A stretch of 64,000 nt of DNA, from NCBI RefSeq assembly GCF_000801105.2, contig NC_079517.1:12338001-12402000 (forward strand). Direction: 5' to 3'. This stretch comes from Raphanus sativus (taxonomy: Eukaryota; Streptophyta; Magnoliopsida; Brassicales; Brassicaceae). The translations under genes and the position numbers were made by a program. The notes under the pieces are model-generated. The model worked only from the letters and a program-made list of their open reading frames with translations. It searched no databases and was not told where the DNA came from. Below, in pieces: positions 20,983-31,601 of the stretch (position 1 is the stretch's first letter; each line of letters starts with the position of its first letter).

Positions 20983-23900
20983 AATGGGCCTAGAGATGTT
21001 AATATGGGTAAACCCACCCCATTTAGACCCACCCCATTTAGTACCCACCCCATTTAGAACCCATATAAATTTAGACTCAGACCTATTAGGGCTATCCATT
21101 TAGAACCCATAAAATTTATATGTACCCATTTAGACCCATTTAGACTAGATTTTTTTTTTTTGCATTAGTTATGTTTATAAAATGATTTTAAATAGATAAT
21201 TTCTTTTTTTTCACCTTTTTAACTTTATGAACTCTAAATAAATCATTTATCAATAACTTTTGATATGTATTCTTGCTTGCTTTGTGTCAAATATTAAATA
21301 AATTATTTATCAATAATTTTTTTTAACTTTATGGACTCTAGATAAATGTATACATTTCAAAAAGAACACTAGTTCAGAAATGAATCAATGATTAATAAAA
21401 ACTTTTGAGATGGGTTTTAAACAAACAATAGGAAGCAAAGAACACAATTTTTGAGATGATCTCTAGTACAAAGTACAAACAAATAATAAAAACTTTTGAG
21501 ATGGGTTTTAAACAAACAATAGAAAGCAAAGAACACAGTTTTTGAGATGATCTCTATTACAAAGTACAAACAAAGAAACAAATGATGACAGAAGCCTCTT
21601 GAGACTGATCATCTCGACTTCTGTCCGAAAGAACACAGTTTTTGAGTATCTTCTCTACTTCCTACAAAGCAAAGAAACAAATAAGCGACTCTTACAAGAA
21701 GCAAAGCAAAGAGATTCTAGCATCAGTCACATTCTCACTCGAATCACAAGACCATTAGCTCAAATGTAAAGACAACAACACTGATGTAAAGACAACAACA
21801 CTGATCTCTACTATCCCATGCACATATTTTAACTTTGTAAGAGAACTCAACGTTAGATAAGGTTTTAAAGATATTACCTCAGATGTTCAACGCACATTTG
21901 AATCTTCTGATCTTGAACCCTCGATTCCAGAAGTAGTTGTATTCTTCCTAGCATCTTCGTTGCACATATCATCAACATCTTCTATTGTACCTGTGACATT
22001 TATATAAACAAAAAACATATCAAGCCACTATGGAGTTATGACTTAACATCTCTAGCAACAAAGAACAATAATCAGTTAGAGTACAAGTTACCTTCATATT
22101 CCGCAAAACCTCGCAACTAGTTGCGAGTACAGAGCAAAGCCTGGACATTCTTGGGAAGCAAGCGACTTCGGTATGGAGTTAGAACCCGAGCTCCGATACT
22201 GAAAGCCGATTCAGATGCTACTGTCGTGATAGGTATACTAAGTATGTCACGCGCCATCATTGCCAAATCACCAAATCGAGCTTGGTTTTCCCTCCAATAG
22301 TTTAATACATCCAAATTGGGAAAAGACTTTCTATCTAGCCTCTCCTCATCAAGATACACATCTAAATGTGTTCTTGTGTTTCCTAGATTACTCCCAAGGC
22401 TTCTTTCCAATTCAAAGAGATCCTGTAACAAGATGAAAAGCCATTAACCAAGTTCAAAAACCAACAGTCATGGCGAGCATCAATCATGGCGAGCAATAGT
22501 CATGGCGAAAGCACAACATCAAACCAAGAGGAGATGTAAAAGAGTAAAGATGCTTGAAACTTACACTGTCTAAATCATCTTCAAGAGGAGATTCATTAAC
22601 CAGATCCTGTGGAGTTGGTGTATATGAAGTTGAAGAACCAGAAGAACTGCCCCAAGTCCTATCTTGATACTCTTTATAAAGTGTAGTCAAATGAGTCTTA
22701 AGCTCTTTAGTTTTTAAACTAGAAGTAGAAGGATCCAAAGTTTCATAAAGCTTCTCAAGAACTTGTAACTTCAGCCTTGGATCAAAAATTGCACCCATAG
22801 CCAAAATGATGCTGTAATCCTCCCAATACTTGGCAAATTTAACTTGCATTTCCTTAGCCATCTGCTTCAAATCATAATCATTACAGCTCGCAAAACGCTT
22901 CAGCAATTTCTCAATCCTCCAAACTTCTAAGAAGTACACATTATATGTTGGGTACTTTGATCCTGAAAAGTGATTAGTGATTTAACTGAAAGGTTTCAGC
23001 AACTCACTTATTTTTTGCCCACGATCCCACTCTCTTTCAGAAGGTAGCCATATGTAGTGCCTGTCAAAAGCCTCCAAGCTTTTAAATGCTCTCCTAAACT
23101 TCAACGCTCTAACCAGCATTTCATAAGTAGAATTCCACCTAGTAGAAACGTCAAGTGATAAACCAGATCCACTAGGAATCCCCACTCGCTCTACACATGC
23201 TGCAAAGGCTTGAATTCTTGTCCCAGATGCTTTCACATACCTCACGCTTTCCCTGATGTTGTGCAGAAGATTTTTCGCTAATTCCAAGCCTTCTTTGACT
23301 ATCAAATTTAAGATGTGGGCACAGCATCTCACGTGTAAATACTTGCCATCACACAATAAGCCATAACCACTCATCATCTGAAGCTGTCCCTTGAGGATCC
23401 TCTGCATACAGTCGTTGCTATTAGCATTGTCGACAGTAAGAGAGAATACCTTCTTCTCTAAGCCCCACTCCATCATACACTCCAAAATCTTGTTAGCAAT
23501 CTCTTCTCCCGTGTGTGGAGGCTTCAAATCACAGAAAGCAAGAATCTTACTCTGCAAGTTCCAGCCATCGTCTATGAAGTGGGAAGTAAGACATATGTAT
23601 CCCATGCTATTAGGACGAGAAGTCCAAAGATCCGAAGTAAAGCAAACCCGAGCAGTATGTCCAGCAAACACTTTCTTCAGCTCTTCCTTTTCTGCTTCAT
23701 ACCTCTTATAAACATCTGCTGCAGCCGTTTGTCTACAAATGGGCTTACAGTCTGGATTCAGATACTTGTCTCGTGCTCTGACCTTCTAGAATTTTGCGAT
23801 CTGAATGGAAGATCATGATAGATGATTGCCTCACTAACCATAACACGATCTATATTATGATCATATGCAGCCTTGTCTTCCTTTGGAGGCTTCTTTGGAC

Positions 23901-25761
23901 AAGTTTCCAAGTGGCATTGTAGATGATGAGTTCCACAGCTTACATACTTTTCATTACGTGTCACCAACTTCATACCACAATGCACACATCTGGCCCTCTC
24001 TTTGCCATCAGATTCAACCTCCACTGATACAAATTCTTCCCAAACCCATGATGTTTTACGTCTCTTGCGTGGAGCTTGAGCTTGAGCTGATGTTTCACTT
24101 TGCTGTTCTTCTAGCTGTGTAGCTTCCAAACTCATCCCATCTTCTTCATTCATGTCAATAAAAGTATCCATGTTGTGCTGTGCCATATTCCAGAAGATAT
24201 TGCTGTGTATGCAAGAGTCAAAACTATAATTTATTGTCTTTCATTCAAAAAACAAGACAAAAGCAGATCAAAAACATAACTAGGCTCATGTAATATAAAG
24301 AAGTATGCATCAACGAGCTGTGAATTTCTCAAAGTTTGATGGTAATCTTTTTTCATCATCACTGCCTAATAATTCAAAGACAAAAACATATAGAAATAGA
24401 TCCAAAAGCCTCAGAAACTAGAAACTAGATGCTATGCTTATTGCTCAACAAAGAATCTAAGGCTAACAATTAGTAAGGTTTTAACTTACAATGGCTATGT
24501 TGTTGCCGTTGAGCAGAATCTGATCAAGCTTAGTGACCCGACTTCCTTCTGCTGTAATCTCACTGCACAGAGTGACTTGCTTAGTTAGAGAGACACAACG
24601 CAATGAACTTTTAACAGAAACTAATAGACTAGAATGCTTATGAATCAGTTTAACAGAAACTAATAGACTAAAACACACACACAAATGTTCCAGTCTAAAC
24701 ACACACACACTGAACTTAGCATCAACGAGTCTACTGCCATTGGTGATGGCCGGTTCTTAATTACTAAACCAAAAAAAATCTCAGTGTACACAACATAGGC
24801 AGCCTATAACCATCTCGAACCTGACATAAGCAAACTCACCCAATGGTAACATAAACTAGCTGTTTACATACTAGAAGACTCATAATGATTCACAGTTCCT
24901 TAAACAAGCAACCACTCCAATCAAGTTACCTTAATGACTGATGGGTTTGGTTCAGGACAAAGACTGATGAAGCTTAATGGCTGAGAGAGAGCTCGAGGAC
25001 GAACCTATGGTGATGAGTGATGAACCTATACAGAAAGAACACCGTAAACTCGTTATTAACATCTCTACCCATGATCCAACATTCCGATAAACATAACTTT
25101 AGCTTTATTACCAAGCCCTTTTCTCGAACAAGCAGATTCATATAACAAGCACTAGTCAATTCACCAGAGAACTCTTTACAATGAGATCGGTTTGTTTAAA
25201 CTTTAAAGCTATCTGCTTAATGGCTGAGAGAGAGAGAGCTCGAGGACGAACCTATGGTGATGAGTGATGAAGCTTTATAGCAACGACTTCTCCACCTTAT
25301 ACAGAAAGAACACACAAAGAGACGAGGGAGGCGGCAAAGCGAGAGAGAGCTCGAGGTCTGAGCTCGGAGAAGAGAGAGAGAGAGCCTTCGCTTCGAAGGA
25401 GACGAATCAGACGATGGGTTCTCCCTTTTGATGAAAGGAGATCGATGTGGGAGACGATGGGCGGATGGGTTGAATCGGAGGAGATCGATGTCGTTCTCCG
25501 TTGATTTGATCGAAGCCGAAGGAGAAGAAGATCTAAAGAGAAGAAGTATAAACATTAAAACGACAACGTTTGATTAAAAAAAACATAAATGGGTTAAATG
25601 GATACCCATTTATTTTAGAGAAAACTCATTTAATAAATGGGTCTTAAAAAGGTTACCCATATAAAACCCAAATAGTTAAATGGGTCTAAATGGACATATT
25701 TTTTTATAAATCCATATGGGCCTGCGGGTTTCAAACCCATATTAACATCCCTAAATGGGCC
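20983..25761 (-). mobile_element. hAT-superfamily DNA transposon, degenerate
   Basis: The element spans 20991-25753 (4763 bases). Its left end TAGAGATGTTAATATGGGT is matched by the inverted right end TAGGGATGTTAATATGGGT. The 8-bp target duplication AATGGGCC occurs at 20983-20990 and 25754-25761, diagnostic of hAT. Both subterminal regions (20991-21140 and 25590-25740) are packed with AAATGGGT/ACCCATTT motifs, as expected for transposase-binding subterminal repeats. Internal duplications occur: a segment with GATGGGTTTTAAACAAACAA near 21410 and 21490, and one with GAGCTCGAGGACGAACCTAT near 24990 and 25235. A broken transposase lies inside. Confidence 0.95.
22117..24186 (-). pseudogene. hAT transposase (BED finger, RNase H-like core, hATC dimerisation domain), inactivated
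   Basis: On the minus strand the N terminus (24186, MAQHNMDTFIDMNEED) leads to a BED zinc finger (RCVHCGMKLV ... HHLQCHLETC). A 1-base loss near 23803 shifts the frame after DLPFR, and an in-frame TAG follows within 20 bases. The core resumes (FTSDLWTSRPNSMGY at about 23640, VDNANSND, and CDGKYLHVRCCAHILNLIV). A TAA at 22979-22981 interrupts the frame right after LLKPFS. The next block (VYFLEVWRIEKLLKRF ...) runs to about 22567. After a probable intron the hATC block is found (LSIPITTVASESAFSIGARV) and stops at 22117. With three lesions this copy cannot make transposase. Confidence 0.85.
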
Positions 25762-26549
25762 TGAATCTATGGCCCATTTCAGATTTCGAATTTAACATTT
25801 TTTGTCTTCGTAAATGCGTAATTACCGGAAGACGTGGCTGTGTTAGCAAACAGTAAACAAGTTTTAGACATTCAAGAAGTACAACTTTGTGTAATAAAGA
25901 AGCAATAATTTAACTTTTTATTTTTATTATTTAATACACAAACATTTCACAGCACCACAAGGCTTTTGGCAGCCAATTGGGCCGAGTTTCACTGTTTATT
26001 CATATTTTTGAGATTTACAACTTTTTTTAATATTCATTTTGGTCTGTAGAAACTTCAGATCTTGTGATTTCTAAGTTGTATGAAAATCGACTGGTCCAAA
26101 TCATGTGGCACAAAACAGGCTCATCTTTCAATAGCAAGTAACCGTATAATTGATATCTTATTAAACCGAAATATTCCGGTTCGGACTTATACGAGACTTC
26201 AGTAGTGTCCAACCAATGCACGTATTTATTTACTCCATGCACGTATCACTCTTACCTACCAATCGATGACCACAAATTCGATTATAACAACGGTCAAACT
26301 GATTAGGTTCAGAGTAGTTGATTTTTGGTACCAAAGAGATTGTAGTTTTCCTTTTTGGGTCAGCATAAAAGTAATTATAATTTTGCAAAATCAACTGGTG
26401 ATCGATCATGTAAGTATTACGCTAAATAACTGAGGAAAGATAAGATATATTGGTTTTATTCAATATGTAAATTTCAAATGAAAACACAGAAAGAAACACA
26501 TAGGTTTTATTTTAAGTCAAAGTACAGATCGAGTCTTGTCCTACAAGTC
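25762..26549. other. Spacer right of the hAT element, with GGCCCA motifs
   Basis: Starts with TGAATCTATGGCCCATTTC, a second GGCCCAT site close to the right target duplication. This stretch was probably contiguous with the NAC-beta promoter before insertion. The rest is AT-rich and includes the likely 3' UTR of the Kunitz gene. No gene seen. Confidence 0.45.
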
Positions 26550-27157
26550 TCACATAGTCTTGGAGGTAATCTCAGTAACATTAGCTTTCTTGAACATAAC
26601 CAAGAACGGCTTTGAGCTTAGAGCCAAACGCCTAACACCGATCTCATCCACGAATATTCCGACGTTCCTGCATTTCGGACGGCCAGACTCACAAGCCGGT
26701 GGACAGAACACAAACTTGTAATCATCTCCAGATTTTTCGATCTGGAAGAAACTCTTCGGTGAGTCTTGCCGACCAGCAACCACGAAATACTGCTTCCTCT
26801 CCTCGTCAAACTCACCGACTCGCCAGTATGTTGACTGGATACAGATCGTAGCTCCAACGTCCATCTCGATGTTAAGGTCCTGTGATTCGGAACGAACGCA
26901 ACTCTAGGTCTCCAGTTTGAGAATTTTACGGGAATGCCTTCGTCGACCTCTGATGATTCCTGCACGATGTCGAAAGGACAAAGCTCTCCACCGCGGCCGC
27001 GTAGACTCACGCCACCACCTCGGCCTCGGATGACAGGGAGAACATAGTAACTGCCGCGGAAAAAGATGTCACCGTCGATGTCAAGAACCGCACCATATGT
27101 GTTTGTAACCAAAACTAGGGTTAAGGCAAGAAGGAAGTAAAACGTAGGATTCTTCAT
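26550..27157 (-). pseudogene. Kunitz-type protease inhibitor with a single-base frameshift (DR4-like)
   Basis: Intronless, as Kunitz genes usually are. From 27157 (minus) it encodes a 22-residue signal peptide, then the Kunitz signature around VLDIDGDIFFRGSYYVLPV, a reactive-loop region and GELCPFDIV. After RVAFVP a 1-base loss at about 26887 changes frame. The other frame then continues with MDVGATICIQSTYW, FVFCPPACE and a C-terminal beta-strand region ending TSKTM at 26550. The span is 608 bases, one short of 203 codons. As read the product would be truncated and mis-sense; a sequencing error cannot be excluded. Family members are secreted inhibitors of serine proteases. It most resembles the DR4-like group near the SCPL cluster in A. 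thaliana (recollection). Confidence 0.75.
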
Positions 27158-27287
27158 GGTGTTTTGTTTTTGTAGTTTTTGGAGGATGAAAAAAAAGATG
27201 AGTTGATGCATTCTATTTATAAACACACTGGTAGCCAATGGTGACTGGATGAGACGGCTTTTTGATGTCTAGTGTGGCTTAGCTTGT
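27158..27287 (-). promoter_or_regulatory. Upstream region of the Kunitz gene
   Basis: CTATTTATAAACAC-like sequence (TTTATAAA on either strand near 27214-27224) lies about 60 bases upstream of the ATG and is a plausible TATA box. Assigned by position only. Confidence 0.4.
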
Positions 27288-28510
27288 GAACTATAAACTC
27301 TCAGAATTTATTTGATTTCATGGCTACTACACATTGAGAAGGTATATCTTCCAATTTTCTACACACGTTTCTTTAATTTCGTTATGGTTTATTTTTGTCA
27401 AGCTCGTTTTATCTGTTCCCCAACTTTTCTTTAGAAAGTATGAGAACCGAATTTACAATTCTAGTTTAATTTGGTATGGTTTTAATTTTATACGTTCCTA
27501 ACAGCATATATAACTTTTTCAGAAAATATATTAAATAGTTTGATTACTTAAGTGGGGGAGACATTGCAAAGAATACAAACGAAGATTTGTTTATTTTATT
27601 TTTAAGTGTCTATTATAGCTCAGTTTGGTTAAGCATACTAAATGGACACGTAATTGAAACTTTTATTCTAATCCGTACATGTCATTAGTCATGACTCATG
27701 TCTATAATTTTGACTCATGACCTTGTCTTTCTCGTGGCAAAAATAATCATCTATAATTTCAATGTCATATGCCCTGTCATGTTAGATTGTATAAGAATAA
27801 CATCAGAAATAAAACAGTGTCTATGTTTTGTTAACAGTATGTGTTTGTGGATTTAAATGAAAACAGGGACCTAGTAAGAATACTAGTACATATCACTAAA
27901 CATTCTGTCCATAAAACATTCGATTTTAAGTGAGCAGTGATAGAATATAAACTCTCAAAATTTATTTGATTTCATGGCTATTACACATTGGGAAGATATA
28001 TGTTCATATATTCAACACACGTTTCTTTAATTTCTTTATTATTTGATTTTGTCAAGCTCGATTTTTTTCATCAATTTTTCTTTAAAAAGTATAAGAATTG
28101 AATTTACTATTCTAGTTTGATTTAGCATGGTTTTTATTTAATACGTTCCTAGCAGCTTATATCTCCAGATTTTCAGAAAATATTGAAGTGTTACATAGCT
28201 TTTTTTTTTGTTTTGGAGGTGAAGATTTTACTTTTGTTTTCTGTTACGTCTTTTCCAGATATAGAGAAATGCAAACGAAGATTTGTTTATATTTTAAAGT
28301 GTCTATTATGGTTCCATTTGGTTTAAACCAACCAAAATGGAAACGTAACTGAAACTTTTATTCTAATCCATACATCTCATGAGCTTGTCTTTTTATTGGC
28401 AAAAATAATCATATGAAGATGGCATCAAAAATAGAACTTTAGCTATTTTTTGTTAACAATATGCTTTTGTGATTTGAATTAAGATAATAATGACGCAGTA
28501 AGAGCACCAG
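27288..28510. repeat. Tandem duplication of about 600-650 bases
   Basis: 27288-27900 and 27948-28500 align along their length. Both have ATAAACTCTC followed by A-rich TTTATTTGATTTCATGGCTA, then ACACACGTTTCTTTAATTTC, then GTCAAGCTCG, then AATTTACNATTCTAGTTT, ATACGTTCCTA, and later TTTATTCTAATCC. Point differences and indels are frequent, so the duplication is old. No open frame is conserved between the copies. Confidence 0.7.
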
Positions 28511-29045
28511 CAACGTTGATACTCAAGGCACAAATTCTTAGAAATAGTAGTTATGATTATTATTATTTTTTTTCGGATTTAGGAAAAAAAAAATCAATCG
28601 CGGGACACCATGTGTTAGTGAAGCCTGCGAATAGTTAAGAGGTTTAGCAAATCGAATTTTTAGAGCACCTCCATCCCAAGGTTCTTAAGGGGTTTATAAG
28701 GGATGGAGGGATCCGGTGGGACCCGTTCTTTTTAAAACTTTCCACTCTCTCACCTCTAAAACCTTCTATTTAAGAGTTGCCTCTTGCACTATTCCGCGGG
28801 TCCCATGCATTCGTGGCGACCCGCGATTGGTTGTTTTTGTTTTTTTTTAAAAAAAAAAAAATGGAAAAAAACTAAAAAAAAGAATTCAAGAACCCCAATT
28901 GGGGTTCAGCAATGGAGGTGCTCTTAACTAAGGAATTTATGAACTTTTGTTGGCACAAAAACATAAATGAAATAGGACCCACATAGTTTTATAATAATTT
29001 CTTTTTAAAGATTTGTGCTAAAGATCATTGTTGAAGATGCTTTAA
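28501..29045. mobile_element. Older Harbinger-like MITE hosting a second MITE
   Basis: Left end near 28501 (AGAGCACCAGCAACGTTGAT) and right end near 29043, whose complement reads AAAGCATCTTCAACAATGAT, form imperfect inverted ends. Sequence between them includes a CGCGGGACACCA block typical of such crucifer MITEs. The ends are degenerate, so the boundaries are approximate. Confidence 0.45.
28660..28926. mobile_element. PIF/Harbinger (Tourist-like) MITE
   Basis: Element 28663-28923 starts GAGCACCTCCAT and ends ATGGAGGTGCTC, perfect 12-base inverted repeats extended by AAGGTTCTT/AAGAACC. It is flanked by TTA at 28660-28662 and 28924-28926, the Harbinger 3-bp target duplication. Length is 261 bases with no coding capacity. 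It is nested in the older element. Confidence 0.85.
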
Positions 29046-29609
29046 CAATACTAGTGCATATCACCTAAAGGCATCTGCATCAGTGAACTTCATGAGAAGA
29101 ATTCACCAAGTATTTTTTTATTATTTTTTTTTCTGTTTGACTTTTTTTCTAAAAAAAAATAAAATAAAAATAATCGAACCAATCGCGGGCCGCCACATGT
29201 CGTGGGACCCACGTAAATAGTGATGGATCGGTTCATTTGGAAGAGTCGCTGAGGGACATGTTCATCTTCTCCTCTTTTTTTTTTTTTTTTTCTTGGGAAT
29301 GCTGTGATAACATCGATCATCTAGTATTAATATCCAAGCACCTCTCACGAGCGCTCTTTATTTACTGGCCTCATGCTTTGGGAGTTTCTACGGCCATCGA
29401 TGCACTACAAACATGTAAGCTGAATTGTCTGGGAGACTGGGGCCATTGATTATCGATAGTTATTTTATCGTTGTGAAAACGTGACCGAGTAGTTGCTTTA
29501 CAAAGTAGATAACATATTATGTAGGAGTTTTATTTCGAGTCACTTGAAAGATCAAGCCCCAAGGGTTCTTAAGATCGTACACACTTAGAATCATAATTAA
29601 TTTACTCTT
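29046..29609. other. Spacer with a further MITE-like block, 3' of SCPL gene A
   Basis: 29067-29240 contains AAGGCATCTGCATCAGTGAA and AATCGCGGGCCGCCACATGTCG, resembling the nearby Harbinger-type MITEs, but clean ends were not resolved. The remainder probably contains the SCPL A 3' UTR. Confidence 0.35.
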
Positions 29610-31536
29610 CTACAGAGGTTGGCCATTGATCCACCTTTCGAACATGATAAAGCTTTCCTCTGGTTTATACTCTGGCGTGTGCCCACCTTCCTGTAATAAA
29701 ATCTCACAACTCAATAAACCCCCAATAAAAATAGTTTAGGGACAAAGAAAAGGATAAGACTTGCTTTGATAGTAGCAAATGTCATTTTATTTGCATAAGT
29801 TCTTGTGTATCTGCGAATTAAGAGTCAATGGTAATCTCGAAGTGAATTTGATAGAACGAATGAAGAAAGAGATACAACCAATCCAAGAAAGATGGGTATA
29901 TAGATATGTTTACCCAGCGATTTGGTCTTTGATCATCCATGGCCTCCAATCATCAACGATGGAATAGTTGAGAGACCTTATCCAAGCTTGGGTTCCAAGG
30001 TAAGGCACTGCCATATCGTGATCACCACTATTCACCCCCAAAAAAAACGCACAAAATTTACTAAACTCTTGAATCTTGTAGGTCAGAAAAAGAGGCTTTC
30101 ATCTCTAACCTGAAGATGAGAGAACGGTAGCCACTAATACTGTTATTCTTATGGTAAGGTACGCTACTTACGATGTCATGATTGTAAGGAATATCCCGAT
30201 AACATCGTATCCATTCTCCTATACTCTCCTACAAAATCATGTAACGTTTCATACATAAGACTAGACCAAAAAACTTTAGGTAAATAATCATATAAATACC
30301 TCATTGATTTGAAGAGCCTTGCGTACGGTTTTGTCATTGGCCCAGTAGGTAGATAACAAATAGCGATAAATCTGCAAAATCAAACTTGTATTTTACTCAG
30401 TAGGTTAAACGGCAAAGAGAGGGGCAAGATGGATCTACTTACATAGCAATTTGGAGTTTCAGTTTCACACAAAGGATACTGTATAATAAATAGAGTTATT
30501 CTATCTGTACACTGCAAAATAACCGCACAAAGAAGGGTGAAGTTGAAGTTAGTGATGACGATATCTTTTGCAAGGCAGTGAAAATATCAACTTACCTTAT
30601 TATATTCTTCAAGGAGTTTCAAGCACTCTGTGTTACGTGAATCAACATTTGCATATTCTCCTTTGCATACTCTTTTTAGCGACTAGAAAACAAAGAAAAG
30701 AGTTTCTCATAGAGCTGCTTCTTGACAATATATATATTCATTCTGGGGACGAGTAACAAAAGCATGTCATGATGTATGCATACCTCGTAGAGCTCATCAG
30801 ATATGAATGCCATACCATGAGCATATGGAATGCGGTAGTTTACACCATTATGTTCTGTTACTGGGTTACCCAGCATGTAGCCCTGTAAAGATTGTTGTCA
30901 AGGACGAAAAACTAATCAGTTTCAGTATGGTAAAACCGAACCGTACCAAACCGAACCGAGCAAAAATAGACAATATGATTTGGTATTGGTATACAAAATA
31001 AAAAACGAATGGATATGATTTTATAAAATGCATAGAATTTGAATATGGTTTGGTTTATAACTGATTAAACTGAATAAGCTGAACAAAACCGATCAAAAGT
31101 ATAAATATGTATATATTTTATAACGTCAAATGAAAATCTATTTGTTATATCAGATAATTATTTTGTTAATATCTATTACCATATTTTTATACTAATAAAG
31201 AAGCTCTAGTTTGTAAAATATTTGAACTATAATTAAATAATAATTCATCGTAACCAACACTTTTTATTTTCTTAGTCTTCTTTTTTAATCTTTCGTTTTA
31301 TTTTAGCATTAACTAAATTGAAGTGAATATTATAAATTTGATGGTCAACAGTTAGTAGAAATTCTTCACAACTTTTTTTATCTATAAACAACGAACATAA
31401 TTTCGTGTTCAATCGAAGAAGCATAATTTTGATGAACAAAAATATGGAAAAGTGGAAAAACTTTTCTTTCATGCTTCTGTTTTGTTTCTTTATTTTATTT
31501 TCAAAATTTATAGTTTTGACTTTTGATACCAACCAC

Positions 31537-31601
<65 letters not shown>

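Noticed and set aside
25217..25555. Ser/Arg-rich minus-strand open frame inside the hAT element
   Set aside because: Composition follows GA-rich DNA; it overlaps duplicated non-coding element sequence. Probably the transposase leader region.
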